This document shows positions 9,055 through 17,603 of a stretch of 64,000 nucleotides of DNA, in pieces. Source of the stretch: Phytoactinopolyspora halotolerans (GTDB taxonomy: Bacteria; Actinomycetota; Actinomycetes; Jiangellales; Jiangellaceae). Below the pieces are notes generated by a model. That model made no database searches. It saw nothing but the letters and a program-made list of their open reading frames with translations, and had not been told where the DNA came from. Each line of letters opens with the position of its first letter. Positions within the stretch are counted from its first letter, which is position 1. The DNA lies in assembly GCF_010550675.1 (NCBI RefSeq), contig NZ_JAAGOA010000013.1, positions 124,001 to 188,000 of the forward strand, in the 5' to 3' direction. The position numbers and the translations under genes were made by a program.

Positions 9055-9924
9055 TCAGCCTTTGACGGCGCCGGCCATGGTGAACGATCCGCCCAATACT
9101 CGGGACACCAGCACGTACAGCACCAGCACCGGCAGCGAGTACAGCAGCGAGAACGCGGCCAGCTGCCCGTACGCGACGGACCCGTACTGGCCGAAGAACG
9201 TGAAGATGCTGACCGCCGCCGGCTGCTTCTCCGGGCTCAGCAGCAGCACGAACGGGACGAAGAAGTTCCCCCACGCCTGGATGAACACGAAGATGAACAC
9301 CACCGCGATACCCGGACGCATCAACGGCACGACGACGGTGCGCAACGCCCGCATCGCCGACGCCCCGTCCACCCACGCGGCCTCCTCAAGGCTGACCGGG
9401 ACCGAATCCATGAAGTTCTTCATCATCCAGATCGCCATCGGTAGCGACGTCGCCGCCAGGAAGAAGATCGCACCCGGAAGCGAATCGAGCAGGTTGAGCC
9501 GGACGAACAGCGCGTAGACCGGCACCATCATGGCGGTGATCGGCAGCCCCGTGCCGAACAACACCCCGTACATGAACGGCTTGTTGAACCGCATCCGGTA
9601 CCGCGACAGCGGGTACGCGGCCAGCACCGCGGCCACCACGGTGATCAGCGCGCAGCCGGCGGAGAGCACGAAACTGTTCCACAGTGGCCGGAAGGTCTGA
9701 TCGGCACTGAGCACGGCGTCGAAGTTCGCCGCCGACACGCTTCCCGGCACGCTGACCACCAGCGACGCCGACTCGTCGATCGACGCCAGCACCAGCCACC
9801 CCAGCGGCAGCAGAAAGCACAACCCGATGACGAGGAGAATCGTGTTGGAGATGGCGCGCACCGACAACCGGCGCGGCGCGGCCACCGACAGCGGACGGGC
9901 GGCCGGGCGAGTGGATACCGCCAT
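9055..9924 (-). CDS. Carbohydrate ABC transporter permease (MalG type)
   Basis: A 289-residue inner-membrane permease with six predicted transmembrane segments. The first is at residues 25-50, with FLLPLGWLVLASI. The cytoplasmic EAA loop reads EEAAWVDGASAMRALRTVV (about residue 185), which contacts the ATPase. The family imports sugars; alpha-mannosidase next door suggests mannosides. It starts one base after the stop of the MalF-type gene. No ATP-binding subunit is encoded nearby, so a shared MsiK-like ATPase elsewhere probably drives it, as is usual in actinobacteria. Confidence 0.95.
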   Translation of the reverse strand: MAVSTRPAARPLSVAAPRRLSVRAISNTILLVIGLCFLLPLGWLVLASIDESASLVVSVPGSVSAANFDAVLSADQTFRPLWNSFVLSAGCALITVVAAVLAAYPLSRYRMRFNKPFMYGVLFGTGLPITAMMVPVYALFVRLNLLDSLPGAIFFLAATSLPMAIWMMKNFMDSVPVSLEEAAWVDGASAMRALRTVVVPLMRPGIAVVFIFVFIQAWGNFFVPFVLLLSPEKQPAAVSIFTFFGQYGSVAYGQLAAFSLLYSLPVLVLYVLVSRVLGGSFTMAGAVKG

Positions 9925-9925
9925 G

Positions 9926-10864
9926 TCAGTCCACCTCCGGTCGTAGCATCCGGATGTAGACCACCGAGAACACCGCCCCGATCAGCAGCATGATGGTGGC
10001 GATCGCGGTACCGTAGCCGATCCGGCCGAAGCTGAACGCCTCCTGGTAGGCCAGCAGCGGCAACGTCGAGCTGTCCGTGCCAGGGCCGCCCGCGGTCATC
10101 ACGTAGATCAGCGTGAACACCTGCAACGTCATCAGCGTCGTCAGCATGAAGTTGGTGGAGATGCTGCGCCGGATCATCGGCAGCGTCACGTACAGCAGCC
10201 GCTTCGGCCCGCTGGCGCCGTCCACCGTGGCCGCCTCCGTCACGTCCGGCGGCAGGTTGGCCAGCGCGGCCGCGTACACCATCATGGAGAACGCCGCGCC
10301 CCGCCAGACGTTCGCGATGATGACCGCCAGCATCGGGAAGTCGTAGAGCCAGTTCGATTCGCCCAGCCCCACCGCGCCCAGAAGCGCGTTGAGCGTGCCG
10401 TCGGCGTGGAAGAACGCGTACGCGGCGAAAGCGGCCACGATCTCCGGCAGTACCCAGGCGGTCACCACCAGCGTCCCGACCGCGGCACGTACCACCCCCG
10501 TCGCCTGCCGCATCAGCATCGCCAGCGTCAGCCCCAGCACGTTCTGGCCGATGATCGCCGAGGTCAGGACGAAGATGACGGTCAGCCAGACCGACTTGGG
10601 GAAGTTCGGGTCGGCGAACAGACCGGTGTAGTTGTCCAGTCCGACCCACGAGGTGTTCTGCGCGGCGGCCCCGGTCAGCGCGGCGTCGGTGAACGAGCCG
10701 TAGAAGGACCACACCACCGGGCCGGCCATGAAGATCGCCAGCAGAACAAGTGCGGGTCCCATCGGGAGCAGCCGGCCGGCGGTGCGGCCGGCTCTCCGTG
10801 CACGATCGGATCGCGGAGCGGCGCTCCGGCTGACGTCCGGTCCGGTGTCGAGCGTCGTCGTCAT
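9926..10864 (-). CDS. Carbohydrate ABC transporter permease (MalF type)
   Basis: A 312-residue membrane protein with six predicted transmembrane helices. The first follows a basic N-terminal region at about residues 35-58 (MGPALVLLAIFMAGPVVWSF). The EAA loop is TEAATVDGASGPKRLLYVTL (about residue 215). It pairs with the downstream MalG-type permease to form the membrane channel. The gene lies 13 bp downstream of the solute-binding protein gene, so one transcript is likely. Confidence 0.95.
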   Translation of the reverse strand: MTTTLDTGPDVSRSAAPRSDRARRAGRTAGRLLPMGPALVLLAIFMAGPVVWSFYGSFTDAALTGAAAQNTSWVGLDNYTGLFADPNFPKSVWLTVIFVLTSAIIGQNVLGLTLAMLMRQATGVVRAAVGTLVVTAWVLPEIVAAFAAYAFFHADGTLNALLGAVGLGESNWLYDFPMLAVIIANVWRGAAFSMMVYAAALANLPPDVTEAATVDGASGPKRLLYVTLPMIRRSISTNFMLTTLMTLQVFTLIYVMTAGGPGTDSSTLPLLAYQEAFSFGRIGYGTAIATIMLLIGAVFSVVYIRMLRPEVD

Positions 10865-10877
10865 GCGATGGGCGCGC

Positions 10878-12239
10878 TCAGCCGGCGGAGACGACGCCGT
10901 CGGGGCCGACGATGCGTTCCACCGCGCTGTCGTACGCGGCGGCGGCCTCCTCGGGCGACTGCTGGCCGGTCATCACCGACTCCATGGCCACCTGGATCTC
11001 GTTGGAGATCTGCGGGTAGTCCGACGTCGCCGGGCGGAAGTGGGTGAACTCGACGATCTCGGAGAAGAACTCGAACGACGGGTTCGCCTCGGTGTACTCC
11101 GGGTCCTCGGCCACGTCCTGGCGGACGGCGATCTGGCTGGCCTCGACGTCGTAGCTGAGCGAGTTCTCCTTGTTCAGCGCCATGGTGATGAACTCGAAAG
11201 CCAGATCCGGCGCCTTCGACCCGGCGCCGACGGCCAGCGTCCACCCGCCGGACATGCTCACCGCGCCCGGGTCCTGTCCGTTCTGCGTGGGCATCGCTGC
11301 GTTCGCCATCACGTCGTTCCATCCCGGCCACGGCGCCTCGCCGGACTCCAGCCAGTTGCCCGCCTGCCACGACCCGTCGAGGGCGATGGCGAGTTCGCCG
11401 TTCGGCAGCCACTGGCTCGTGACCGTGGCGCCCAGGTTCGGGTCCAGTGCCTGCTGCGGCGTCGGGGCGAGCCCCTCGTCGTAGATGGTCCGGATGAACT
11501 CCAGCGAATCGATGAATCCCTGCGATCCGACCACCCACTTCTGCGACTCCTCGTCGTAGAGCCGGTCTTCGGTGCCGTACAGCAGCATCTCGAAGCCCTG
11601 CATCGACGACGCCTCGCCCATCGCCTTGCCGGAGTAGACGTTCAGCGGGATGACGTCGGGCAGCTCCTGCTTCAGCGTCCGCGCGGTCTCCAGCACGTCG
11701 TCCCAGCTCGTCGGCTCCCACGGGACGGGGATGCCGGCCTGCTCGAACAGCTCGGTGTTGTACCAGAGGGCACGGGTGTCGGTGCCCATCGGGACGCCGT
11801 AGGTGCTGCCGTCGTCGCCGAGACCGGCGTTCTTGGCGTTGTCGTAGAACTGGTCCCAGTCCTCCCACTCGGCGAGGTAGTCGTCGAGCGGCAGCAGGTA
11901 GCCGGCATCGACGTCGGACTTGATCATGAACGTGTCCTCGTACATCACGTCCGGCGCGGTGGACTCGGAGCCGTGCATGAGCGCCAGCTTGGTGAAATAG
12001 TCGTTCTGAGACGCCTCGATCGGCACCAGCTCCACGGTGATGCCGTCGTGCTCGGCCTCGAAGTCCTGCTTCACCTGTGTGAAGTGCTCGTCCGCCTGGG
12101 TGAAGTTACCGAACTTCTGATACACGACACGCAAAGTGTCGCTGCCGCCGCCCTCCGCCTCGCCGGAGTCGGAGCCACACCCTGCCATGATCACCATCGA
12201 CGCCGCGATACTTGCGGCCAAGCCCGCTCTCAGACGCAT
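10878..12239 (-). CDS. Extracellular solute-binding lipoprotein (sugar ABC transporter)
   Basis: A 453-residue family 1 solute-binding protein. Residues 1-20 form a lipoprotein signal ending in the lipobox VIMAGC, followed by a short Gly/Ser/Glu linker, so it is anchored outside the membrane. Motifs typical of the family include TLRVVYQKFGNF near the start and GSWQAGNWLESGEAPWPGW in the ligand-binding region. It probably captures a mannose-containing oligosaccharide, inferred from the alpha-mannosidase in the operon. The start is ATG 12239, with AAAGGAG six bases upstream; an upstream in-frame ATG at 12296 lacks such a site. Confidence 0.93.
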   Translation of the reverse strand: MRLRAGLAASIAASMVIMAGCGSDSGEAEGGGSDTLRVVYQKFGNFTQADEHFTQVKQDFEAEHDGITVELVPIEASQNDYFTKLALMHGSESTAPDVMYEDTFMIKSDVDAGYLLPLDDYLAEWEDWDQFYDNAKNAGLGDDGSTYGVPMGTDTRALWYNTELFEQAGIPVPWEPTSWDDVLETARTLKQELPDVIPLNVYSGKAMGEASSMQGFEMLLYGTEDRLYDEESQKWVVGSQGFIDSLEFIRTIYDEGLAPTPQQALDPNLGATVTSQWLPNGELAIALDGSWQAGNWLESGEAPWPGWNDVMANAAMPTQNGQDPGAVSMSGGWTLAVGAGSKAPDLAFEFITMALNKENSLSYDVEASQIAVRQDVAEDPEYTEANPSFEFFSEIVEFTHFRPATSDYPQISNEIQVAMESVMTGQQSPEEAAAAYDSAVERIVGPDGVVSAG

Positions 12240-12594
12240 GGATACTCCTTTGGTCCACGTCTCGTCCGCCGCCCCGATCCGGAAAGCGGCGGACACCGCG
12301 TGCGACGCGGGTCACGTCCGCGCCCATCGCACGTGGCACAGACGTCGCGCACGTTCGGCGCCAGCACGATTGGCACCGATTCATTGCGCCTGTCCGCGCC
12401 ACCACGTCGTCGTCCATCGCCTTGACCGTCGAGCCGACTCCAGGTGGAGTAAATAAATCAAGTGGATAAACCCTTGTCAAGAGGTACCCGGCCGCGTCCA
12501 CCCCGTCGACGCGGCGCGGCTATATGCACAGAGCCGTGAACCCCGTCTCGGCCGGCACACCCGGTGCCGCCGTCGGCCCGACGCGCGGACCCGC
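12240..12594. other. Regulatory intergenic region between ROK gene and mannoside operon
   Basis: This 355-bp gap holds the promoter of the mannoside operon (12452-12480) and an AT-rich block (12448-12475) that is the likeliest ROK-protein target. No gene is seen. Confidence 0.6.
12452..12480 (-). promoter_or_regulatory. Predicted promoter of the mannoside transport operon
   Basis: On the minus strand a perfect TTGACA -35 (12480 to 12475) is followed by 17 bases and TTTATT (12457 to 12452). The transcript would begin about 200 bases before the binding-protein start. The A/T-rich spacer and flank stand out from the GC-rich surroundings and may be the operator of the upstream ROK regulator. Confidence 0.6.
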
Positions 12595-13824
12595 CTACCC
12601 GGCGATCAACAGCGACGACGGCCGCGGCGAGAAGCTGTGATCCAGCACGAGACACGCGGCACCGACGGCGCCGACGTCCTCGCCCACATTGGTACCGACC
12701 ACGTCCACCCCGTGCACGTTGCGGACCGTCGTCGCCGCGTCCAGCACGGGCGGGATCACCCGCAGATACCGGTCCCGCAGCCGGCTCCAGAACGGTCCGC
12801 CGAACACCACCCGCTCCAGATCGAGCAGGTTCACGATGTCGGAGACGGCCTTCGCCACCCGGACAGCGGAGCGGTCGAGCACCTGTTCCGCCCGCTCGTC
12901 GCCGGAATCCGCGCACTCGCACAGCACCGTGAACCAGCGATCAACCGCCCGAGCGTCGTTATCGGTGGGGACGGACTCCAGCACACCGAGCCCCACGGCC
13001 TCTCTGACCAGCGCCATCGGCTCGCACGACGCGCCGATGCATCCGCGCAGGCCGCATGCGCACATCGGTCCGTCCGGATCCACGACGAAGTGGCCGATCT
13101 CGCCGGCGTTGTCCGACCTGCCGCGAACGACGCTGTCCCGCACCGCCATGCCCGCTCCGACACCCGTACCCAGGTAAAAGAAGACGAAGCTGCCGGCTCC
13201 GGTCGGGCCGCCCGCCCACATCTCCGCCACCACGGCCGCCGTCACATCCTTATCGATCAGAACGGGCAACCCGGTCGCCTCGGACAGCGCCGCGCGCAAC
13301 GGTACGTTGCGCCAGCCCACGAGGTGCGGCGGATCCACCACCTCACCGCGCTGCGAGTCGATCGGCCCCGGTGAGGCGATCCCGATGCCGAGAATCCGCT
13401 CGCGCGCCAGTCCGGATTGATCGATCAGCGCACCGATCGCCTCGGCCATGCCGACGACGATCTTGTCCGGGTCGGTGACCGGTGGGGTCGGCTGTTGGCT
13501 GCGCACCACGACCTGGCCGGCGAGATCGAGCACGACGAAGGTCATCACGGCCGGATCCAGATGTACCCCGACCGCGTAGCGGCCGGACGGCTCGAGCCGG
13601 AGTATGGTCCGAGGTTTGCCCGGACCCGAGCTCTGCTTGCCGGCCTCCGCGATCAGGCCCAGGTCAAGCAGCCTGCGGCAGATGTTCGTCACCGTCTGGG
13701 CGGACAGCCCCGTCGCACTGACCAGCTCTACCCGGCTCAAGCCGTCGTCCGACCTCCTGATGGTGTCCAGGATGACCGCCTGATTGAAGTCTCCCACCCG
13801 CGGAAGATTGGTACCCCGACGCAT
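12595..13824 (-). CDS. ROK family transcriptional regulator
   Basis: A 409-residue repressor-type ROK protein. An N-terminal winged helix (about residues 15-70, SRVELVSATGLSAQTVTNIC) is followed by the ROK kinase-like sugar-sensing domain. The phosphate-binding segment GVGAGMAVRDSVVRG and the zinc motif CACGLRGCIGA (about residue 250) are present. The start ATG 13824 gives the family N-terminus MRRGTNLPRVGDFNQ and has a G-rich site six bases upstream; ATG 13848 or 13857 are alternatives. It lies upstream of the mannoside operon on the same strand and probably controls it in response to a sugar. Confidence 0.92.
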   Translation of the reverse strand: MRRGTNLPRVGDFNQAVILDTIRRSDDGLSRVELVSATGLSAQTVTNICRRLLDLGLIAEAGKQSSGPGKPRTILRLEPSGRYAVGVHLDPAVMTFVVLDLAGQVVVRSQQPTPPVTDPDKIVVGMAEAIGALIDQSGLARERILGIGIASPGPIDSQRGEVVDPPHLVGWRNVPLRAALSEATGLPVLIDKDVTAAVVAEMWAGGPTGAGSFVFFYLGTGVGAGMAVRDSVVRGRSDNAGEIGHFVVDPDGPMCACGLRGCIGASCEPMALVREAVGLGVLESVPTDNDARAVDRWFTVLCECADSGDERAEQVLDRSAVRVAKAVSDIVNLLDLERVVFGGPFWSRLRDRYLRVIPPVLDAATTVRNVHGVDVVGTNVGEDVGAVGAACLVLDHSFSPRPSSLLIAG

Positions 13825-13984
13825 CGAGGCCCCCCAACCCTGTGTCATTCCTGCCACACTTCACCATCGCGCATGGTTCAACGATATTGCCACACCGCGA
13901 TGCCGGCGCGGCGAAACCTGATGCGGCATCCGGGTCCGAGCACGGATCGCGCCCAGACTTGGCCCAGCCGCGCACAGGGCTCGG

Positions 13985-15025
13985 TCAGGGCCGTTCCCCG
14001 TCGTGCCCCGACCCGGCGGCGACCTCCACCTTGTCGATCTGACGGCGACCGTCCCGGCGTGTCTTGAGCAGGCTCGCCACCGTGGTGATGAGCAACGTCC
14101 CCACGATCACCGCGAGCGAGAGCGCGATCGACACCTCCGGGACGTCGTGCAGCGGCTCGCCGCCGTTGATGAATGGCAGGTTGTTCTCGTGCAGCGCGTG
14201 CAATACGAGCTTCACGCCGATGAAGGCGAGGATCACGGACAGGCCGGCCGAGAGGTACACCAAGCGCTCGAGCAGACCTCCGATCAGGAAGTAGAGCTGG
14301 CGCAGACCCATCAGCGCGAAGACGTTCGCGGTGAAGACAAGGAACATCTCCTGCGTGATCCCGAAGATGGCCGGAATCGAGTCGACGGCGAAGAGCAGGT
14401 CAGCCGACGCGATCGCCAAGAACACGATCAGCATCGGCGTGAACAGCCGCCGACCGTCCACGCGCGTCCGCAGCTTGATGCCGTCGTACTCCTGGCTCAA
14501 CGGCACCCGCGTGCTCAGCCGGCGGATCAGCGCGTTGTCGTAGCTCTCCTCGTGCTCCTCGTGAGTGACCTGCTGTTGAGCCAGCTTGACCGCGGTGTAG
14601 ACGAGGAAGAGGCCGAAGATGTAGAAGACCCAGGCGAACTGGTTGATCGCCAGCGCACCGAGCAGAATGAAGATGCCGCGCATCACGATGGCCACCAGGA
14701 TGCCGAACATCAGCACCGACTGCTGGTACTGCCGGGGCACCTTGAACTGGCTCATGATGATGACGAAGATGAACAGGTTGTCGACGCTCAGGCTGTACTC
14801 GGTGAGCCAGCCCGTGAAGAATTCGCCCGACGCCTGCCCACCGCTGACGACGGCCAAGCACACGCCGAACACGATGGCGAGTCCGACGTAGAAGGACACC
14901 CACCCGGCGGCCTCCTTCATCGACGGCGCGTGCGGGCGACGGGTGACGATGAGCAGATCGGCGATCAGGAGGGCGGTCAGGACGACGAAGGTTCCAACCT
15001 CGAACCACACAGGCAGGTCAAGCAC
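13985..15025 (-). CDS. TerC family membrane protein (probable manganese exporter)
   Basis: A 346-residue integral membrane protein with about nine transmembrane segments. Conserved acidic family motifs are ..YSLSVDNLFIFVIIMSQF.. (about residue 78) and SADLLFAVDSIPAIFGIT (about residue 210), which carry the aspartates of the TerC/Alx cation site. Alx/MntP-linked TerC proteins export Mn2+ or supply it to exported proteins. The start is GTG 15025 with GAGAGGA about 12 bases upstream. A yybP-ykoY-like leader immediately upstream strongly supports control by manganese. Confidence 0.93.
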   Translation of the reverse strand: MLDLPVWFEVGTFVVLTALLIADLLIVTRRPHAPSMKEAAGWVSFYVGLAIVFGVCLAVVSGGQASGEFFTGWLTEYSLSVDNLFIFVIIMSQFKVPRQYQQSVLMFGILVAIVMRGIFILLGALAINQFAWVFYIFGLFLVYTAVKLAQQQVTHEEHEESYDNALIRRLSTRVPLSQEYDGIKLRTRVDGRRLFTPMLIVFLAIASADLLFAVDSIPAIFGITQEMFLVFTANVFALMGLRQLYFLIGGLLERLVYLSAGLSVILAFIGVKLVLHALHENNLPFINGGEPLHDVPEVSIALSLAVIVGTLLITTVASLLKTRRDGRRQIDKVEVAAGSGHDGERP

Positions 15026-15082
15026 GAACGTAGAGTTCCTCTCCGGTCAGCTGATACGCGCGGCGTGCGCCGGGCGCTTTCC

Positions 15083-15187
15083 GGAGGTCTCTTCCGCCCG
15101 GCGGTGGCCGGACCGGAGGCACCGGGTGTGTCCGCTGTGGGACTCATCCGAGATGACGACGCCTCCGCGTAGGGATTACTCCCCTCC
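15083..15187 (-). ncRNA. Probable yybP-ykoY manganese riboswitch upstream of terC
   Basis: On the minus strand the leader begins GGAGGGGAGTA (from 15187) and closes with GAAGAGACCTCC (to 15083), so GGAGG pairs with CCTCC as the basal P1 stem. It contains GTCGTCATCTC in the middle. The GGGAGTA element, an internal xGTCxxCATC element and an AAGAxACC-type 3' end are the hallmarks I know of the yybP-ykoY Mn2+ riboswitch, which commonly precedes terC/alx genes. It ends 58 bases before the terC start. Covariance-model scoring has not been done. Confidence 0.72.
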
Positions 15188-15248
15188 ACGTCTCCCGCCG
15201 AGTATTTCACACGGCTGGTGGCAACTGAGAACGATGTCCAGCATTCGG

Positions 15249-15328
15249 CGCCGGGACGTGCAACGTCGGCGCGTCCGACGCTGGGACGTGCAACGGCGGG
15301 GCGTCCGACGCCGGGACGTCCGACGCCG
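15249..15328. repeat. 30-bp tandem repeat, 2.7 copies
   Basis: Two full 30-bp units (15249-15278, 15279-15308) differing at four or so positions, plus a partial 20-bp unit (15309-15328). Each starts CGCnGGGACGT and ends GCGTCCGA. The array abuts the stop codon of uvrB. It is not convincingly coding and could form GC-rich hairpins that end uvrB transcription. Confidence 0.8.
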
Positions 15329-17437
15329 TCATTTCACCCCGGCCTCGTGCATACCGCGCAGTTCCCGCTTCAGCTCGGCGATCTCGTCCCGCAGCCGCGC
15401 CGCCAGCTCGAACTGAAGCTCGGCCGCCGCGTTGTGCATCTGCTCGGACAACTGCTGGATCAGCTCCGCGAGATCGCTGCTCGGCATGCCCGCCAGATCC
15501 GCCGCATGTCGGCCGACGTCCGAGACGCTGTGCATCCCCGGCACCGGCGCCTTGCCCCGGCTGGCCGTGCGGCCCGAGCCCTGGATCAGCTCATCGGTGT
15601 CCGCGTCTTCGCGGGCGAGCATCTCGGTGATGTCGCCGATCCGCTTCCGCAGTGGCGTCGGGTCGATCCCGCGTTCGGTGTTGTACGCGATCTGCTTCTG
15701 CCGCCGACGGTTGGTCTCGTCGATCGCGTTCTGCATCGACGGGGTCATGGTGTCCGCGTACATGTGCACCTGGCCGGAGACGTTCCGTGCGGCACGCCCG
15801 ATGGTCTGGATCAACGACGTTCCCGAACGGAGGAAACCTTCCTTGTCCGCGTCGAGGATGCTGACCAGGGAGACCTCGGGTAGGTCCAGGCCCTCACGGA
15901 GCAGGTTGATGCCGACCAGGACGTCGTACTCCCCCATCCGCAGCTCGCGCAACAGCTCGACCCGGCGCAGCGTGTCCACCTCGCTGTGCAGGTAGCGGAC
16001 GCGGACCCCGTTCTCCATCAGGTAGTCGGTGAGGTCCTCGGCCATCTTCTTGGTCAGGGTGGTCACCAATACCCGTTCGTTCTTCTCCGCGCGCCGGTTG
16101 ATCTCGTGCATGAGATCGTCGATCTGTCCCTTGGTCGGTTTCACCACGACCTCCGGGTCGACCAGACCGGTCGGACGGATGATCTGCTCGGTGACGCCCT
16201 TGCCCTTGTCCAGTTCGTACGGACCGGGCGTGGCCGACAGGTACACCGTCTGCCCGATCCGGTCCAGGAACTCGTCCCACTTCAGCGGGCGGTTGTCCAT
16301 CGCGCTCGGGAGCCGGAAGCCATGCTCGACGAGCGTCCGTTTCCGGCTCATGTCGCCTTCGTACATCCCGCCGATCTGCGGCACCGTGACGTGTGACTCG
16401 TCGATCACCAGTAGGAAGTCCTCAGGGAAATAGTCGAGGAGGCAGTTCGGCGGCGATCCTGGTTCACGCCCGTCGAAGTGCCTCGAGTAGTTCTCGATAC
16501 CGGAAGTGAAGCCGACCTCGCGGATCATCTCGAGGTCGTACGTCGTGCGCATCCGCAGCCGCTGCGCCTCCAGAAGCTTGTTCTGCTTCTCCAGTTCGGC
16601 CAGCCGCTCGGCCAGTTCCGCCTCGATGCCTTGCAGGGCGCGCTCCTGGGTCTCCGGAGCGGCCACGTAGTGCGACGCCGGGAACACGTACATCAGGTCC
16701 TCGTCGCTGATGACCTCGCCGGTCAGCGGATGGAGCGTGGTGATCCGCTCGATCTCGTCGCCGAAGAACTCCACCCGGACGGCGAGCTCGCCATACTGCG
16801 GGATGATCTCCAGCGTGTCGCCGCGGACCCGGAACGTCCCACGGGTGAAGTTCTGGTCATTGCGGGTGTACTGGATCTCCACCAGCCGGCGGAGCAGCGC
16901 CTCCCGGTCGCGTTCCTCGCCGACCCGTAGCCACACCATCCGATCGGCGTACTCCTGCGGGTTACCCAGGCCATAGATGCAGGACACCGTGGCGACCACC
17001 ACCACGTCGCGCCGTGTCATGAGCGCGCCCGTCGCCGAGTGCCGCAACCGCTCGACCTCGTCGTTGATCGACGAGTCCTTCTCGATGTAGGTGTCGGTCT
17101 GCGGGACGTACGCCTCGGGCTGGTAGTAGTCGTAGTACGAGACGAAGTACTCGACGGCGTTGTGCGGCAGCAGGTCGCGGAACTCGTTCGCCAGCTGGGC
17201 GGCCAGCGTCTTGTTCGGCGCCAGCACAAGCGTCGGTCGTTGCACACGCTCGATCAGCCAGGCCGTGGTGGCGCTCTTTCCGGTGCCTGTGGCGCCGAGC
17301 AGGACCACGTCCTTCTCACCCGCGCGGATCCGCTGCTCAAGCTCGTCGATCGCCTGCGGCTGGTCGCCCGACGGCTCCCACTCGCTGACGACCTTGAACG
17401 GTGCTTCGCGACGGACGATCTCGGTGGTAGGACGCAT
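15329..17437 (-). CDS. uvrB: Excinuclease ABC subunit UvrB
   Basis: A 702-residue helicase-like subunit of nucleotide excision repair that verifies damage and recruits UvrC. Walker A is GATGTGKS (about residue 48). The DNA-gripping beta-hairpin region has [13 protein letters not shown]. The DEAD-type motif reads [16 protein letters not shown]. Helicase motif VI is QTIGRAARN. The C-terminal UVR motif (about residues 655-690, [15 protein letters not shown]) binds UvrC. ATG 17437 gives the family N-terminus [10 protein letters not shown], although its ribosome site is weak; upstream in-frame codons extend into unlikely sequence. Confidence 0.97.
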   Translation of the reverse strand: MRPTTEIVRREAPFKVVSEWEPSGDQPQAIDELEQRIRAGEKDVVLLGATGTGKSATTAWLIERVQRPTLVLAPNKTLAAQLANEFRDLLPHNAVEYFVSYYDYYQPEAYVPQTDTYIEKDSSINDEVERLRHSATGALMTRRDVVVVATVSCIYGLGNPQEYADRMVWLRVGEERDREALLRRLVEIQYTRNDQNFTRGTFRVRGDTLEIIPQYGELAVRVEFFGDEIERITTLHPLTGEVISDEDLMYVFPASHYVAAPETQERALQGIEAELAERLAELEKQNKLLEAQRLRMRTTYDLEMIREVGFTSGIENYSRHFDGREPGSPPNCLLDYFPEDFLLVIDESHVTVPQIGGMYEGDMSRKRTLVEHGFRLPSAMDNRPLKWDEFLDRIGQTVYLSATPGPYELDKGKGVTEQIIRPTGLVDPEVVVKPTKGQIDDLMHEINRRAEKNERVLVTTLTKKMAEDLTDYLMENGVRVRYLHSEVDTLRRVELLRELRMGEYDVLVGINLLREGLDLPEVSLVSILDADKEGFLRSGTSLIQTIGRAARNVSGQVHMYADTMTPSMQNAIDETNRRRQKQIAYNTERGIDPTPLRKRIGDITEMLAREDADTDELIQGSGRTASRGKAPVPGMHSVSDVGRHAADLAGMPSSDLAELIQQLSEQMHNAAAELQFELAARLRDEIAELKRELRGMHEAGVK

Positions 17438-17500
17438 ACCACCAACGGTATGTCGTCCCACCGACAACGTCACCGCCGCCGCCACCCACACGCCCCCTCC

Positions 17501-17588
17501 AAATGATCATGTGAAGTGGGTTTTCTCGCGCCGTACCATGTCTGCAGGCATGGTAGTGCACGTAGAAACCTACTTCACATGATCATTT
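17501..17588. repeat. Long nested palindrome containing TGATCATG
   Basis: Two 23-bp arms (17501-17523 and 17566-17588) are inverted copies with one mismatch. Inside lies a second near-perfect palindrome, TACCATG (17534-17540) and CATGGTA (17549-17555) around a CTGCAG centre. It sits 15 bp beyond the amidase stop and upstream of uvrB. It can act as a terminator for the amidase gene, or may belong to a family of GATCATG-type palindromes in this genome (see 27777 and 51814). Confidence 0.85.
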
Positions 17589-17603
17589 AGGGTCGGGTCA
17601 GGG

